A stretch of DNA of 64,000 nucleotides from Gnetum montanum (Eukaryota; Streptophyta; Gnetopsida; Gnetales; Gnetaceae), in NCBI GenBank assembly GCA_015680685.1, contig MNCI01015910.1, positions 851,065 to 915,064 of the forward strand. The letters are read 5' to 3'. Of the stretch, positions 46,560-57,104 are shown piece after piece. Numbering within the stretch: the first letter of the stretch is position 1; every line of letters begins with the position of its first letter. The position numbers were made by a program, and so were the translations under genes. Under the pieces are notes generated by a model. That model had not been told where the DNA came from and searched no databases. It saw only the letters and a program-made list of their open reading frames with translations.

Positions 46560-47000
46560 ATATTTGTTTTTGATTAAGGGTCCAAAAAGACCTTAAACTA
46601 GCAATCTTAGCATACTTTCACCTCTAACGGTCCGAAAAGACCCTAAACTAGCAGTTTCAACCTGTTACATTCGTAGTTTGCAATGACATTAAACTAACAA
46701 CACCACATGCTTACATGGGAAGTTTTCACATCTTCTTCCACATTGGCAGTGTCATAATTTCTAGTAGTTTTGTATTTTCATGTCAGTAGTTCATATTCTT
46801 GCATTGATGGTTTGGCACTTCTCATACCCGCAGTTTCCTATTTCGCATACTATCATTTTGCATGTTACAATTTGGTAGTCCGAAAATGACACTAAACTAA
46901 TAGTTTGGCATTTGCATATCGACAGTCTCACAGCTTCACACTCTGCATCAGCAATTTTACACCTTTAGTAGTTCTACGCTCTTGTGCCTTGGTGGTCTTC
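46560..47000 (+). repeat. Word array CC[GA]AAAAGACC.TAAACTAGCA
   Basis: Copies at about 46570, 46630, 46680, 46880 and 47005, spaced 40-200 bp and interleaved with TTTGGCA/TTTGCAT phrases. The same word family follows protease (42920-43100), precedes the 3' LTR (50690-50945) and occurs in E1. Confidence 0.55.
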
Positions 47001-47142
47001 CATGACCCTAAACTGGCAAACTTTCAATCTTTACATCATCACGCTTTGCAAGTTGCATTTTGTCGCTACTTTGCAAACTTTCGTTACACACAATCTCTGC
47101 CAATAGAAACCTCTTAACTAGGCTTTTATCTTATGTTGGCAG

Positions 47143-48445
47143 GACAAGCAAGAGATGGAAACCCATCGTGACCTCTCCATGCCCTTAATGTTAGTAGGGA
47201 CACACGGCAAGCTCCCAAGACAGTTGAACCCCAAGATGATCGACTGGGGGTCGACCACAACCAGCACTGTAGCAACCTTAGAAACATCCCCAGGCTAGCC
47301 TAAGCATCTAGTCCAAGCCTTAGACTTAGAGGCTGGGGGTGTAACTGAGGATCCTCTCATTGGGATGCCTGTCACCATGTTAAAGGGGGAGGTGAAAACG
47401 TTAAGACTCAGCTCCCTCCTAGATACACAAATGCACAAAAACGTAGTCAAGATTCTGCAAGACAACATCAATGTCTTCGCATGATCGTACAATGACATGC
47501 CGAGTCTAGATCTGTGGCTGATTTAGCACAACATCATCCTAGACCCACACATGAAGGCAGTCAGGCAGAAGGCTCACAAAGTTAACCTGGAAATCGCACT
47601 AGCTGTGAGGGATGAAATCACCAAGCTATACCAAGCAGGTTTCATTCGCACGGTTGACTATTTAGAGTGGGTGTTCAACGTTGTTGTGGTTTCAAAGAAA
47701 ATGGAAGGAATATGAATCTGTATAGATTTCCAGGACTTGAACAAGGCAACGATCAAGGACAACTTCCCACTTCCAAGCATTGATTAGCTCATCGACACCA
47801 CGGATGGTCATGCTCTGCTATCCTTCATTGATGGTTTCTCCAGATACAACCAAATCTGCATTAACCCAGAGCACCAGCTATCAACAACCTTCATGACCCC
47901 ATGGGGGACCTTCTGCTACACCATGATGCCCTTTGGGCTCAAGAATGCTAGAGCAACCTACCAACGAGCCATGACTTACATTTTCAGTGACTACATCGTA
48001 GAAACATTAAACGACTACATGGATGATATAGCAGTCAAGTCCAAGGAGGCAGTTGATCACCCACGTGATCTAGGGATAGTCCTCAAATGCTGCCAAATGC
48101 ATGACTTACACCTCAATCCTAAGAAGTGCGTCTTTGGGTGAAAACTAGATGCATGTTAGGGTTCATAGTATCGGAGGCCGAAATACAGGTGGACCCTAAC
48201 AAAGTCAAGGCCATTGTCAACCTGGGGCCTTCCACAAACCTTAAGGAGTTACGTGGTTTGCAAGGTAGAGTGCAATTCATTCAAAGGTTCATAGCAAGGT
48301 TGACCAAAAAGTTACATCCTATGCAACACCTTCTAAAGAAAGGGGTTAACTTCAAGTGGACAACCCAGTGTCAACAAGCCTTTGACGACTTGAAGAAGGA
48401 ACTCTCACGCCTCTCGACTATGTATCTACCACAAAGGGATAAATC
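47143..48445 (+). pseudogene. pol: E2 reverse transcriptase
   Basis: Opens right after the splice acceptor. Blocks: IGMPVTMLKGEVKTLRLSSL (47350-47410), EITKLYQAGFIRTVDY, ICIDFQDLNKATIKDNFPLP, LLSFIDGFSRYNQICI (first catalytic Asp) and DYMDDIAVKSKE with YMDD at 48016-48027. The connection block (GLQGRVQFIQRFIARLTK) follows in the adjacent frame from 48126, so there is one frameshift near 48140. Stops occur near 47484, 47525, 47716 and 47787. RT copies genomic RNA into DNA in the particle. Confidence 0.9.
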
Positions 48446-48720
48446 CTTCATTATCTACCTCATCACCTCCGACACATCTGTAGCAATACTACTATGTCAA
48501 AAGCAAGATGACAGTTCTGAGATACCATTGTATTGTTTGAGCCACACACTAATAGCACACAAGGCAAAATACAATGAAGTGGAGAGGAATTGCCTTGCCT
48601 TAGTGTTCACACTAAAAAAGTGGAGGCATTACCTATTTCACGGTACAACCAACATCATTTGCCAAAGCAATATACTTCGGGCTATCACTAACAACTTATA
48701 TGAAAGTGGCAGGATAGCCT
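48446..48720 (+). pseudogene. pol: E2 first RNase H (degenerate)
   Basis: FIIYLITSDTSVAILLCQKQ keeps the first Asp region and YNEVERNCLALVFTLKKWRH the Glu. Where Ty3 RNase H has [TV]DH.PL the sequence reads CQSNIL, so the third catalytic residue is lost. Loss of activity in this domain is typical of Tat elements, which carry a second RNase H downstream. Confidence 0.8.
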
Positions 48721-48889
48721 GATGGAAGGCAATAACCATGGAGTTTAATTTACGCTATGTAAGTCAATCATCAACAAAGGGTCAAGCCATAGCAACCTAA
48801 TTCACGGCCTTGCCAGTCGACGACCAGGCAACCATAGATCCCAAATTCCTAAACGAATACGTTAGCAATGTCAACATCGTCCCATCAAA

Positions 48890-49300
48890 TTTTGAAGCCA
48901 CTCTACACTTTGACGGTGCCTCAACCACTTGAGGAGGTAGTGCCACTATCGTCATCACGTTCCCCTATGGGGAAATGCGTCCATCCGCTTATCGTTTTGT
49001 GTTCCCTTGCACCAACAACGTGGCAGAATACAAGGAGCTACTGAGAGGCCTCTTAACTACCCAAGCATCATGCATACAACACCAAGCAATATGGGGAGAT
49101 TCACAACTAGTTGTAAATCAAATCATCGAGGTCTATGCCTGTAAGGCTACGCACCTGCAACCCTACTGCGACATAGCAAAAATCCTGCTTAAGCAATTTG
49201 CGACCATAGATGTGCAACATGTGCCATGCAATGAGAACACCGTGGTAGGTGCCTTAGCTACCCTTGCATTAAACATTCCATCACATTCCTTGGTAAACTT
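48890..49300 (+). pseudogene. pol: E2 second, archaeal-type RNase H
   Basis: LHFDGASTT, stop, GGSATIVITFPYG; then FPCTNNVAEYKELLRGL, IWGDSQLVVNQI and NENTVVGALATLA. The first three acidic residues of the D-E-D-D set are in place; the last (N..ADALA) reads VVGALA, Asp to Gly. An extra RNase H of this type between RNase H and integrase defines Tat/Ogre. One stop near 48931. It joins a clean 166-residue frame at 48975-49475. Confidence 0.85.
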
Positions 49301-49481
49301 GCCAACCTTGATTATAGAATGTGTAGAGCTTATCACTCAGGTGGAACACGTGGCCTCTGTCAATGCTGCAGATACCCAGGAGTGGTATACTAACATTAAA
49401 ACTTATTTACAGCATGGTGAATCCCCAGGTAGATTGACATCTGCCCAGAGAGATGCAATCCTTAAGCATGCCTGACAATAC

Positions 49482-50624
49482 ATGCCCATGGGAAATGATG
49501 CCCTATGCCGATGCTCCTATGATGGGATATTGCTAGCATGCGTGGGTGGTAAGCAAGCGCAGAAGGTAGTTAACGAAGTGCATGAGGGGCTGTGTGGTGG
49601 ACACATAGCACCCAGGGCTATGGCTACAAAAATCAGATGCCTAGGGTACTACTGGCCCCACATGGAGTGTGAGTGCTTGTCAAAAGTCAAGATGGATGAT
49701 ACGTGCCAGAGATACAAAAATCTCATACATGTAGCAACCATGGACCTGTAGCCAATGCAAATCACGTGGCCCTTCCAATGATGGGGACTAGACCTCATAG
49801 GGCCCATCACGTCTAAATCCTTCATAGGGCATAGTTTCATTATCACTACCACTGAGTACTTCACCAAGTGGGTGGAAGCCATCCCCTTGAGGAAGACAAC
49901 GTCTCAGCAAATCTATCATTTCATCCTAGACATCATCGTAACAAGATTTGCGCTTCCAATGACTATTGTGATCGACAATGGGCCACAGTTCAGTAGTGCA
50001 AAAACCTGAACCTTCTACAACAATCTAGGCATTAAGTAATCATTCTCCTCCCCTTATTATCCACAGGCAAATGGGCATGTGGAGGCTACAAATAAGTCCA
50101 TCATCAACTTGCTGATGTAGATGCTTAATAATAGCAAGAGGAGGTGGCATGAGTAGATCCTCTACATTCTGTGGGCCTACCGGACGACGTGTAGGACCAC
50201 CATAAGTAAGACCCCTTATAGTCTTGTGTATGGATCTGAAGTTGTGTTGCCCCTTGAGTTGAAGGTACCATCACTTTGGATGATCCTATCCGACATCATG
50301 AGCAAAGCCAAGAATAACAAGTCACGGATCATCGACCTTGACTCAATAGAAGAGGAGCACACACAGACACTGAGATGCATCAAGCACTACCAAAGCAAGT
50401 AGTAGCAGAAGCATAGTGCAGACCTACATTGACGACCAGTGTAGAAGGGAGACCTCATCCTCAAGGCCGCCCATGAGCACGTGAGCAAATTCTCAGTCAA
50501 TTGGGAAGGTCCTTACGTGGTCACTAAAGGCTTCAGGAATGGATCCTTCAAGTTGGCGGACATGGATGGCAATGAGTTCATTAACTCGGTGAATCACTCG
50601 TACCTTAAGCCATACTACATTTGA
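49482..50624 (+). pseudogene. pol: E2 integrase
   Basis: Zinc domain VHEGLCGGHIAP..GYYWPHMECE..DTCQRY (49577-49715). Catalytic core WGLDLIGPI, VIDNGPQF and PQANGHVEATN keep D-D-E. A C-terminal block follows (WEGPYVVTKGFRNGSFKLAD, YLKPYY) ending at the TGA 50622-50624. At least ten stops, several in Gln/Trp positions (WPFQ-stop-WGLD, KT-stop-TFY). There is no chromodomain. Integrase joins the DNA copy to host DNA with 5-bp stagger, as seen in ACCCT. Confidence 0.88.
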
Positions 50625-50689
50625 AGCACAACTCCAGTCAGCATCGTTTGCTACGACGATAAAATGGTAGCAACATCGAGCAACGTCCA

Positions 50690-50945
50690 CAATGACGTTA
50701 AACTAGTGGCACTGAGCAATGTCCGTAATAATGTTAAACTAGTAGTACTGAGCAGTGTTCGCAGTGACGTTAAACTAGCAGCATCGAGCACCATCTGCCA
50801 TGACGTAAAACTGGCATGACCCGTCCACTACGATGATAAAATGGCATGTACGATCTATTGGGACCTTAAACCAGCACAACGGTGTGCTGGGATCGTAAAC
50901 CACCACACGGTCTACCAAGACCTTAAACTAGGTTCACGTCACATC
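50690..50945 (+). repeat. Word array GACGTTAAACTAG in E2 3' region
   Basis: Seven degenerate units of 35-50 bp: AATGACGTTAAACTAGTGG, AATAATGTTAAACTAGTAG, AGTGACGTTAAACTAGCAG and so on, interleaved with CACTGAGCA / CATCGAGCA. It begins about 65 bases after the end of pol. Confidence 0.75.
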
Positions 50946-51943
50946 CCCAGTGTGCATCTATGCCAAGTACGCATCAGATGAGCATGCATGGTGTTGACGT
51001 ATGGATGGGATGTCGCAGCTCCAGAACGTAGTTCACAATGTAATGAGAATGCGGTCTGGAACACATGCAACGCTACCACCCTTGTCATCATGCTGACCCT
51101 TTGAAGATCTTGTATGGCATTACACTAGCTCTCTGGACCTACCGTTGCCAAGGCCCACCGCCCTAATGGTAGTCCCTTGGCTAGTTCCCGCAGCTGGAGT
51201 TCCAGTAGTATTGTGGCCCAGCCATAATATTGTTACCTTCTAGCCCCCTGCCAATGCCTTGACTTGCACGACATTTAGCTATGTGGTAGCTGATCCCATA
51301 GCTAAACTGAGAATGCATGCCTTTGGTAGGAATTCCAAAGCATCTGCACTCACAATAACTCCTGGCGCCTTAGAGGCCAGCTCCTCTGTGCCAGTGCTAT
51401 TAAGGCCACTACTAGCCTTCTCGCTTTGGAGATTGCCCACCAGCATGGTGTCCAAGAGCTTCAACAACATCTACAGCTCGCAAGACCTTTTACCTCACCA
51501 GTTGTGGGTATGTCTTGCTACAACAGCAAATGCTACCGCGTCGCGAAGCGAGTGCCTCGACTAGCTCAGCTACTTTAGAGTGCAAATTCCATGACATGTG
51601 TAACACAACTCACCATATGGAAAGCATCTATAGGCAGGTCAAAACCCTTCATGGATGTAATGCAACTCATCCTGCGAAGGAAAAACCTGTCCTACAAGGG
51701 GTTGAAGAACAGCACCAACTAAAGATGAAAACACGAACGAGTCCCTCATGAGCACTTCGATGAGGGACTCTGCTAAACATCATCTTTGCTCTCTACCTTA
51801 ACCTTTGCAAAACCAATGCAACACTCTCAAGCATAGCCAAGTGATGTCCCGGAAGTCACCAAGTGACAATGTTAGCATTGCATCTTCCATGGTGTTTTAT
51901 TTTCTTTATTAATGTCTATCGAGTCCATTCTCTAGACGTCGAC
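50946..51943 (+). other. E2 3' untranslated region
   Basis: About 1 kb with no recognised gene. The frames at 51259-51564 and 51515-51751 match nothing I know and have no counterpart in E1. Confidence 0.4.
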
Positions 51944-51956
51944 AAAGAGGGGCCAA
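51944..51956 (+). other. E2 polypurine tract
   Basis: AAAGAGGGGCCAA directly before TGAAACACC of the 3' LTR. Confidence 0.8.
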
Positions 51957-53562
51957 TGAAACACCCCAAAAAATTGGAAGTCATTCTCGCTTCACCAGGC
52001 CTTGCAATTCACGTAGCACCATGATAGTTCTTTAGGAGGAGAACACTCTGAATTCAGGCTAGCCAATTCAGCAAATTTTCGACTTTAGGTGTAAACAAGC
52101 TCTACGGATCATCCCACCTATCCACCTAAGTAGTTTTCCTAGCCGATAGCTTGCTTAGAAATGGTGCACAAAGTTGACAGTAGTGCTCAGGATGCAAGAA
52201 ATAGTTCGGCAAGTTTTCTAAGTCACAAAGTTTGCTACGCTACGCTACACCCCACTATGTAGCGTAGCAAGCTTCAAAAAACAATTGCAGAATGAAGTGC
52301 TACGCTACGCTACGTAGCGTAGCGTAGCATAACAACAGATATACAACCAGTTCCCTTGCTCAACTTCAAGTCCTTCAACAATGTTCCTTTTCATCAGGAA
52401 GCGGCAGACCATGTCTACTACTATGCTATGCTGAGCTACATGGTATAGCGAGGTGTAGCAATCCTGTGGAAGAGACAGAAGGTAGCTCAAAGAGAAGAAT
52501 CAGCAAGTTTGCGAGTGTCGCAACACAGGAAGCAAAGTTTGCAAATCGAAAAATTTTTCACGACTAAGGCCAATTGCTACACTACGTAGCATAGCATAGC
52601 GTAGCAAGCATGCAACACACATGTAGTGGAACGCATGACAAGGTGCTACACTACGCTAAGCATGCTACGCTACAAAGCACAACAAGGCATGTAGGTGGTT
52701 GTGTGACATCAATGCAATTCACGTAATTGAACCATTGACATACATCTCCAGATGCTGAGGGTGCAATTATGGCATGGCAGGCTCACAGTTATGGCATGGC
52801 ATGCTCACATTACAATAGTCATGCAAGTCCAATGGTCATGCATGGCACGTGCAGCACAAGCAAGTCAATGTGGGCCCAAGGCACGTGGCATCCAAATCGT
52901 CCCTTTCGCATGCCCTTGGTCCTATAAATATCCCAACGAGCAGCATTCAAAGGGTTAGAAATTTTCCCGATTCTTCAACTTTTCCTCTCTCTGGCACTCA
53001 AGTTCTCTTCTTGGCACATTGTAACATCAAGCATTGTAAGCTTTCTTTTTGACACTGCAAAAAGTTAGCATTTGCAGCTGGCATTTTGTTCCATCCCCCT
53101 TCTACCACCTTGGTAGAATCCCTACATTGTTAGCATCCAAGTCCGTGCCCAAGTGCACAACCTGTTTTGCTCTACATGTCTTGGTTACTCTTGGGATCTC
53201 TGCACTCCACCACGTTGTGCAACTGACTATATCCACCTTGATAGAGCAAACTTGTAGTTTCGGAGCGGTGCATTTTTCTAACTACATTTTACTTTGTTTC
53301 CTACTTATTGTTGCATTTTGCACTATTTTTCTACTTTATTTACTTTCAAGAATTACTTCATATTTTTGTTCCCGTTTTCAAAACTATATGTTGCAAAAGG
53401 CTATATAGATACCGATTAAGTCCCTGTCTGATTGACCAAATCATTCAGGGTGCCCCATATCCGCTCACACCCAGCACGACCCTCCCATGGATATGAGGTT
53501 GAAATTGTCACGCCTGCTGATCCCTCGATGTTTTCCAGCCGTCAATGTTTTTGGTCGCTACA
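51957..53562 (+). repeat. E2 3' LTR
   Basis: 1606 bp, TGAAACACCCC to GGTCGCTACA, followed by ACCCT. It carries the palindrome cluster, with one perfect 30-bp palindrome at 52299-52328, and TATAAATA at 52923. Confidence 0.93.
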
Positions 53563-53567
53563 ACCCT

Positions 53568-54037
53568 TTTGTGCGGAAGATGTGATCAGTTCAAATTTTA
53601 AAGTATATCTTGTCTTCCAATGTCAACTCTCCATAGGCCTTATCTTCCTTATCGTACACCCTGTCTAACCAAACCCATCACACATTAGCATTAGAGTGAG
53701 TAGATAGACAAGTAACCTTTGGCCCTGTGTTCAGAAGGCTTAACACTTTTAAAATGGCTTTGACAGAAAAATCAATAGACACACCAAAAATGTCAACTGT
53801 GGTGCCTTCTTCTTTATTGTGCCAAAATTGGTATGTTTCTCCTACGTACCAGGCACCACTTTTGGAGAGGATAGGCCATAATGGGGATCCTTTGAGGTGG
53901 TCCCTAATGGCATCAAGAGAAAATTCTATTAAAGGTCTAAATTTTAATTCCATGATCACTGCTACTGATGTGGATCTTTCACTGATATCCTGGACACATT
54001 TCGGGGGCAACATAAGGTGTCGTCCTAGTTTAGGCAT
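53568..54037 (-). pseudogene. E7 accessory ORF, N-terminal piece
   Basis: Minus-strand frame from ATG 54037: MPKLGRHLMLPPK, then ELKFRPLIEFSLDAIRDHL, WYVGETYQFWHNKEEGTTVD and FGVSIDFSVKAILKVL. After a stop at 53678 an adjacent frame carries WLDRVYDKEDKAYGELTLED up to the E2 insertion site and resumes on the other side of E2 with LNRISTYVARGS. It is thus the front half of the ORF at 34.65-36.8 kb. No family is recognised. Confidence 0.6.
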
Positions 54038-56215
54038 TGCAATAGCTCCTCCTTTTGCTTGTCTCGATTGTACAGTAGCAAGGCCTTCTTGATGGATACT
54101 AAATGATTACTCCTTCTACTCTGTGTGTTGTTTGGTAGGCACCTGTCCTTTACCTCTCCTGGGTTGCGTAAATGCACCTTGAGAGGGACCTTCTTGTTGT
54201 CCACACTTTGGGACCATCTGCAATCACATGGGGCCAATCATTAGTGAGGTTGCTTACCAAAGTTAAGTTGTACCTTACTTCTTGCCTTAATGAGTTTGTT
54301 CTAATTCCATATGATTTTAAAGTTAAGAATTTTTATGGAAATGTCCCCAAAATATTTTAATATTTGGTCAACTTTGCTTAGGTGGTTTTAGAGTTTAGTT
54401 TCCTGGTATAGATAAGGAGATGTAATTGTTTTTGGCACAAGTTTATTATTATTTTTATAACTAATTACCCTTGATAGTGTCCTTCGAGTGATGATGAATT
54501 TTAAATAATTTATATGCAATTTGATGTGTGCCCCTCCCCCATGACTAAGCTAAACACTCTAGGTTCAAGTAGGTTCATATGGAATGAAAATTGGAGCACC
54601 AGTGAGCAAGTTATGGTTATTGAAACAAGAGATGCGCAATTGCAAGTTGTAGAAGAAAATTTGAAAAACTTCCGCCACGTGAATAGTTGCAAATGATGTT
54701 GATAGGTGTAGGGGGTCCATGTATATATATATTTTAAGGATGCGATATCGCATACCTGCTAGCAGGGGCCCGATATCATGTCAGACTCGATATCAGGGAC
54801 TCGATATCACGTCCTATCGAAAATAGGGCATTTGAAAAATTTACAAAATTTTTAAATTTTTTGAAACTCCAAAGTATAAACTGAGGATGTGTAGGTCAAT
54901 GTAAAGGGGTTTAGGGTAATACAAACTAGTTCTAAAGGCACCAAGAATATAATGGTGTAAAATTTGACAATGAAAATCATGAAGAGTAGGGGGGAAAAGG
55001 ACATGTGTTAGCTCATAGGAACAATTGAACTAGAAGGATGATAAGGGAAAGAAGAATGTTGGTAATGCTTAGAGGGTATAAGATGATGTGCGGAAGATGT
55101 GTTACACATGCAAATTACAAGGGTTATGCAAGTGGGTCCTCCCCAAAGCAGGTTCCAACCTATAATGCCCTTTTGTAACCAAAACTTAAAATGTTCGTAG
55201 GTACTAGAAGGGTTAAATGCAATCCACACCAGTTTTACAAAACACACACATGTAGATACCATTGTAATGAGGTATGAATTCAACACTATAAAAGACACAA
55301 GTTGCAAATACATGGACAACAAGATGAGGTAAATTGTAGAAGGGATTGCAGAGATTGGGACATGAGGTAACAGACTCAAGGCATAATGAATTCTACATGT
55401 AAGGCATGATTAGTGTGTTAGCTGCTCATCACTCCAAAATCAGGACCAAGTCCATTCCTCTAATCAGTGACATCACATTGATTCATCCAATGATGGACCA
55501 CCATAAGAGCACCATAATAGCAAGGCGTATGATCACTTGGTGTTTCGTTCAAGGGAGGAGTGATTTTGCTTTGTGGCACTCTTTTTTTTTGATGAAGCAT
55601 TATTGCTTTATCCAGAGAAGCCACCTACCTTCAGGCATGGGTGCATGTATTTCTAGTGGGACCCCTTGGAATAACATTAGTATTTTTCTAGTTGAGTGCC
55701 TTTTAATTACTCTTACTCCCACTTTTTGTTAGATCTACAAGGATCTTAGTACAACCAATCTGCATGGTAACTCCCATAGACATTACCAAAGAGAATGCAC
55801 AAGTTCCCTTGATGTCACACCCTAGCCATTCTCGCTTAGTCCATCCGTCTTCACATTGGGTATGATAAAACAAGGTTACTTTAAGTTTTAATAATTAAGA
55901 ATATCATTGTACCCAAGGTAGAACCCCTTATTAATAGAATGGGTGGATAGATGTTGTGGACTCTTTGTTTAAATAATTAGTTACCTGAGACTTGATAGCA
56001 TAAAACAACACCTCAACCAATGGTTCACATGAGAGTTTTATTCCTAGATGAGATTACTCATAAAAAGGTAAAAAGATAAAAAGACAAAAAGGCAAAAAGA
56101 TTAAATAATAAGTTGAAAAGTGAAAAATTGAAAAACAAAAATTTCAAAATTAAAGAAAATGAAAAATATTTATTAATCTTGCTTGTCATTAGAATGGGGG
56201 ATATCCCCCATAACT
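54038..56215. other. E7 internal spacer with an LTR-like fragment
   Basis: No supported gene, no RT or integrase on either strand. At 54735-54815 there is a GATATC cluster (GATGCGATATCGCAT, CGATATCATG, CGATATCAGG, CGATATCACG) with TATATATATAT beside it, like the start of an Athila-like LTR on the minus strand, but I cannot find its other end. An A-rich stretch with AAAAAGAT repeats lies at 56060-56160. Confidence 0.4.
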
Positions 56216-57072
56216 AAATGGTTGAGCATGGCTAGGATTAATAAATGAAGAATTGGAACCCTTGCATGTTGGAAATATTGGAACTCGATCATACTTACCC
56301 CATTGGGGTTCACACACTTGATTATAGTTGGCATAGTGGGGTAGGTTATAGGGTGTAGTTAATTGATGAGTGGTTGACCCACTATGGAACCCTTGACCAT
56401 AAGATGGTATGCAAGGATCGATCTATCTCCCTCAGTGGTTATATTCATTGGGTCCCATGGTTGTTGGAGTGGTGGTTGACGGCCTAGAGAAAGTAACATG
56501 AGGCGTTGGATTCGAGGAGGGAGCTGCACCATAGTATTGGACTTGTGCTGGGTTGGAAGGTGCAGTGGGCTTGGAATTGTGCTATCCCTTCTTACGGTCA
56601 TGCCTAAAGAAGGGACATCTTTGGTGTTGAGGAGATTCCCCACAGCTATTGTTAGTAGAAGCATAAGTAATTTTCGCGGGTTGATGTTGTGGTGCAAAAC
56701 CTTCTGGAACACTTGGTGGCGATGTAGAAGGAGGTGAATGATGAGAATTTTGAAATTGAGAAGAAGTGAAAAGTATCCAAGGTGGTGGTCCTATTGGAGA
56801 GGATATGGGTTGATAGTATTGAGGAGAATGATAATAATGTGGTGAGATAGAGGATGTTGACATAGTCGGAGAAATAGGATGTTGGAATTAATAAGCACTT
56901 AGGTTCGGATGATATGAAGGGTGTATCCAGTTTGAGGGTGGCCTCTACCATGACTAGGATTGTTGCCATTATGATCAAACATAGTATCTTTGTATGAACT
57001 CTGGATGTAACACTCTTCCCCAATGCTCCTGTAAATGTGACAAGATTGGACATTGGCCCTTGGGGTGATCGT
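56216..57072 (-). pseudogene. gag: E7 gag C-terminus
   Basis: From the E3 junction the minus strand reads YDHPKGQCPILSHLQEHWG, matching the E3 Gag knuckle YDHPKGCCPIISHLQESG. It then gives a Pro/Ser/Tyr/His-rich tail (56863-56582: HYYHSPQYYQPISSPIGPPP) like the tail that follows the E3 knuckle. Frames shift near 56860 and 56640. This shows that the host of E3 is a relative in opposite orientation. Confidence 0.75.
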
Positions 57073-57104
57073 ACAGGTGATGAGACGCGACATGCATTGG
57101 GCCG

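Larger units (their letters stand above)
42880..47142 (+). other. E2 spacer between protease and RT: probable long intron
   Basis: 4.2 kb with no sense coding. Its 3' edge is a good splice acceptor: CTCTTAACTAGG (branch-point-like), TTTTATCTTATGTTGGCAG ending at 47142, after which a pol frame opens (GACAAGCAAGAG..). Ogre elements are known to have an intron at this boundary. The 5' donor is not pinned down. The spacer is bounded by GGCCTAAAACTAGC-type word arrays (42920-43100 and 46570-46990) and contains an antisense gene. Confidence 0.6.
36807..53562 (+). mobile_element. E2: 16.8-kb Tat/Ogre-like LTR retrotransposon
   Basis: LTRs 36807-38417 and 51957-53562 with the perfect target duplication ACCCT at 36802-36806 and 53563-53567. 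Order: primer site, repeat-bearing leader, gag, DDG protease, a 4.2-kb spacer with an antisense gene, RT, degenerate RNase H, a second archaeal-type RNase H, integrase, repeat-bearing 3' region, polypurine tract. Dual RNase H is diagnostic of the Tat lineage. The size, the protease motif with N[VI].P after the active site, and a spacer between PR and RT all recall Ogre. LTRs differ at 10 of the first ~115 bases, nine of them transitions, so the insertion is old. Confidence 0.95.
33550..57077 (-). mobile_element. E7: Athila-like element on the minus strand, partial, hosting E2 and E3
   Basis: Defined by a 3' LTR (33550-34464), an accessory ORF in two pieces separated by E2, and a gag C-terminus whose zinc knuckle is cut by E3 at 57077. 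Removing E2 (with one ACCCT) joins the accessory ORF in frame. The 5' part lies beyond the right edge. Between 54.1 and 56.2 kb I see no RT or integrase, although pol should fall there; E7 may be a deleted or non-autonomous form. Confidence 0.7.

Noticed and set aside
55008-55379. 123-codon minus-strand frame in the E7 spacer and the 108-codon plus frame at 55406-55732
   Set aside because: No domain, no similarity to neighbouring elements, and no start context; both are compatible with chance open frames.
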